Origin: Ignavibacteria bacterium
GTDB taxonomy: Bacteria > Bacteroidota > Ignavibacteria > Ignavibacteriales > Melioribacteraceae
DNA: 64,000 nucleotides
Reading direction: 5' to 3'
Assembly (NCBI GenBank): GCA_009773205.1
Contig: WPAE01000001.1
Span: 94,775 to 158,774 of the forward strand
Notes under the pieces: model-generated
Databases searched by the model: none
What the model saw: only the letters and a program-made list of their open reading frames with translations
Told to the model about the DNA's origin: nothing
Part shown: positions 63,301 through 64,000 of the stretch, piece by piece
Layout of the letters: each line of letters begins with the position of its first letter
How positions within the stretch are numbered: position 1 is the stretch's first letter
Made by a program: the position numbers and the translations under genes

Positions 63301-64000
63301 ATGAAAAAGTTTATTGTAATAATTACTGTTGTTTATTGCTCTATAAGCAACGTGTTTGCACAAAACTTTAACGATGCGCTGCGTCTAACTGAGCCGGGAA
63401 TATCATTAAATGGAAAAGCTCTTGGTATGGGAAACGCATTTATATCTCGGTTCAGCGGTGTTTCTTCAGCTCAATTTAATCCGGCTGCTATTGCTTTTGC
63501 AAAGAAAGCTCAGTTCGATGCAAGCTTGGATTACAATTCATTTTCGAATGATGCAACACTATTTACTTCAACAAGAAATGGGAAGCAATCTTTAACAAAC
63601 TTTAATGAAGTTGGTGTTATTCTTCCTGTTCCTACTGTTCAAGGAAGTATGGCTTTAGCAATAGGTTACAGCCAAAGCAAAAATTTCAACAGAGCATTAA
63701 GATTCTCTGGCTTTAACAGCGGCAATAACTCTATGATTCAAGACCTTACTGATCATAAAGATGAAATGATTTATCAATTGCATTTGAGTAATGTTTTGGA
63801 TGCGAATAATGATTATACATTGATTAATGGCAAACTTAATCAATCCGGTAAGATTTTGAGCGAAGGTGGTATTAATAATTGGTATTTATCCGGCGCAGTT
63901 GAAGTTGAAAAAGATATTTTTGTTGGATCTACATTAAATTTATTAAGTGGGAATTTTATAAGAACTAGAACTTACACGGAAGAAGACACTGAGAATCATT
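63301..64000 (+). CDS. OmpP1/FadL (PorV-like) outer-membrane protein, 3' truncated by window edge
   Basis: 233 visible residues. Signal peptide MKKFIVIITVVYCSISNVFAQ, then the family's N-terminal plug motif LGMGNAFISRFSGVSSAQFNPAAIAFA and the first barrel strands. The FadL/PorV type transports hydrophobic compounds, or serves as the PorV shuttle of type IX secretion; a choice cannot be made from the fragment. Starts 39 bp after the lipoprotein stop. Confidence 0.82.
   Translation, partial: MKKFIVIITVVYCSISNVFAQNFNDALRLTEPGISLNGKALGMGNAFISRFSGVSSAQFNPAAIAFAKKAQFDASLDYNSFSNDATLFTSTRNGKQSLTNFNEVGVILPVPTVQGSMALAIGYSQSKNFNRALRFSGFNSGNNSMIQDLTDHKDEMIYQLHLSNVLDANNDYTLINGKLNQSGKILSEGGINNWYLSGAVEVEKDIFVGSTLNLLSGNFIRTRTYTEEDTENH

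Noticed and set aside
62895-63371. 158-codon plus-strand frame overlapping the lipoprotein gene
   Set aside because: Out-of-frame reading of the Ser/Gly/Arg region; Ala/Val/Gln-rich composition mirrors repeat codons and it runs over the next gene's start.

Overview
The window looks like a chromosomal segment of an Ignavibacteria-like bacterium (Ignavibacteriota/Chlorobi-Bacteroidota side). Seen in the sequence: AT-rich DNA, a nine-heme cytochrome ending in a type IX secretion sorting domain with the 'NYPNPFNPST' signature, a FadL/OmpP1-type outer membrane protein, pyruvate:ferredoxin oxidoreductase (PFOR), a [FeFe]-hydrogenase maturation GTPase (HydF) and a B12-dependent ribonucleotide reductase. 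Together these suggest a Gram-negative, fermentative or facultatively anaerobic cell. The genus is an inference from style and not proven.

Region 1 (1-6.3 kb) is a minus-strand set: a sensor kinase, an NtrC-type sigma-54 activator, a tiny membrane ORF and a CusA/CzcA-type metal efflux pump cut by the window edge. A tyrosine recombinase lies beside the 3' half of a tRNA (Arg-ACG-like) and paired short repeats, which marks an integration border. Region 2 (6.3-24.1 kb) is an accessory or defence island. It holds a MITE-like element and two 593-bp direct repeats carrying a phage 3TM-holin-like frame, the second copy broken. Between those repeats sits an AbiE-type toxin-antitoxin pair with two matching operators. 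Then come a HicA-like pair, a type III restriction-modification system (Res, Mod) with a GIY-YIG nuclease between the two genes, an OLD-like ATPase, RhuM, HigBA and a large SNF2 helicase. Small palindromic repeats cluster around the GIY-YIG gene and are also inserted in frame inside Res and the helicase.

Region 3 (24.2-30 kb) is a DNA-damage and stress block: LexA with a 28-bp operator palindrome at its start, a methylguanine methyltransferase, a YjbQ-family protein, an ECF sigma/anti-sigma pair with two secreted proteins, and DNA polymerase IV. Region 4 (30-45 kb) is mostly core metabolism: PFOR behind a textbook -24/-12 promoter, a dihydroorotate-dehydrogenase-like protein, a DEAD-box RNA helicase, tRNA-Leu, tRNA-fMet, 4-alpha-glucanotransferase and class II ribonucleotide reductase. 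A MntA/HepT pair is present whose toxin has an in-frame stop.

Region 5 (44.8-54.8 kb) is a tightly packed housekeeping operon (YggS, DivIVA-like, purine nucleoside phosphorylase, membrane protein, IleS, DksA-like, LspA, RluD) into which a complete HindIII-type restriction-modification pair has been inserted. Region 6 (54.8-64 kb) has HydF with aspartate ammonia-lyase, the multiheme cytochrome, CysS and three cell-envelope proteins, the last cut by the window edge. No CRISPR array, rRNA or intact transposase was seen.
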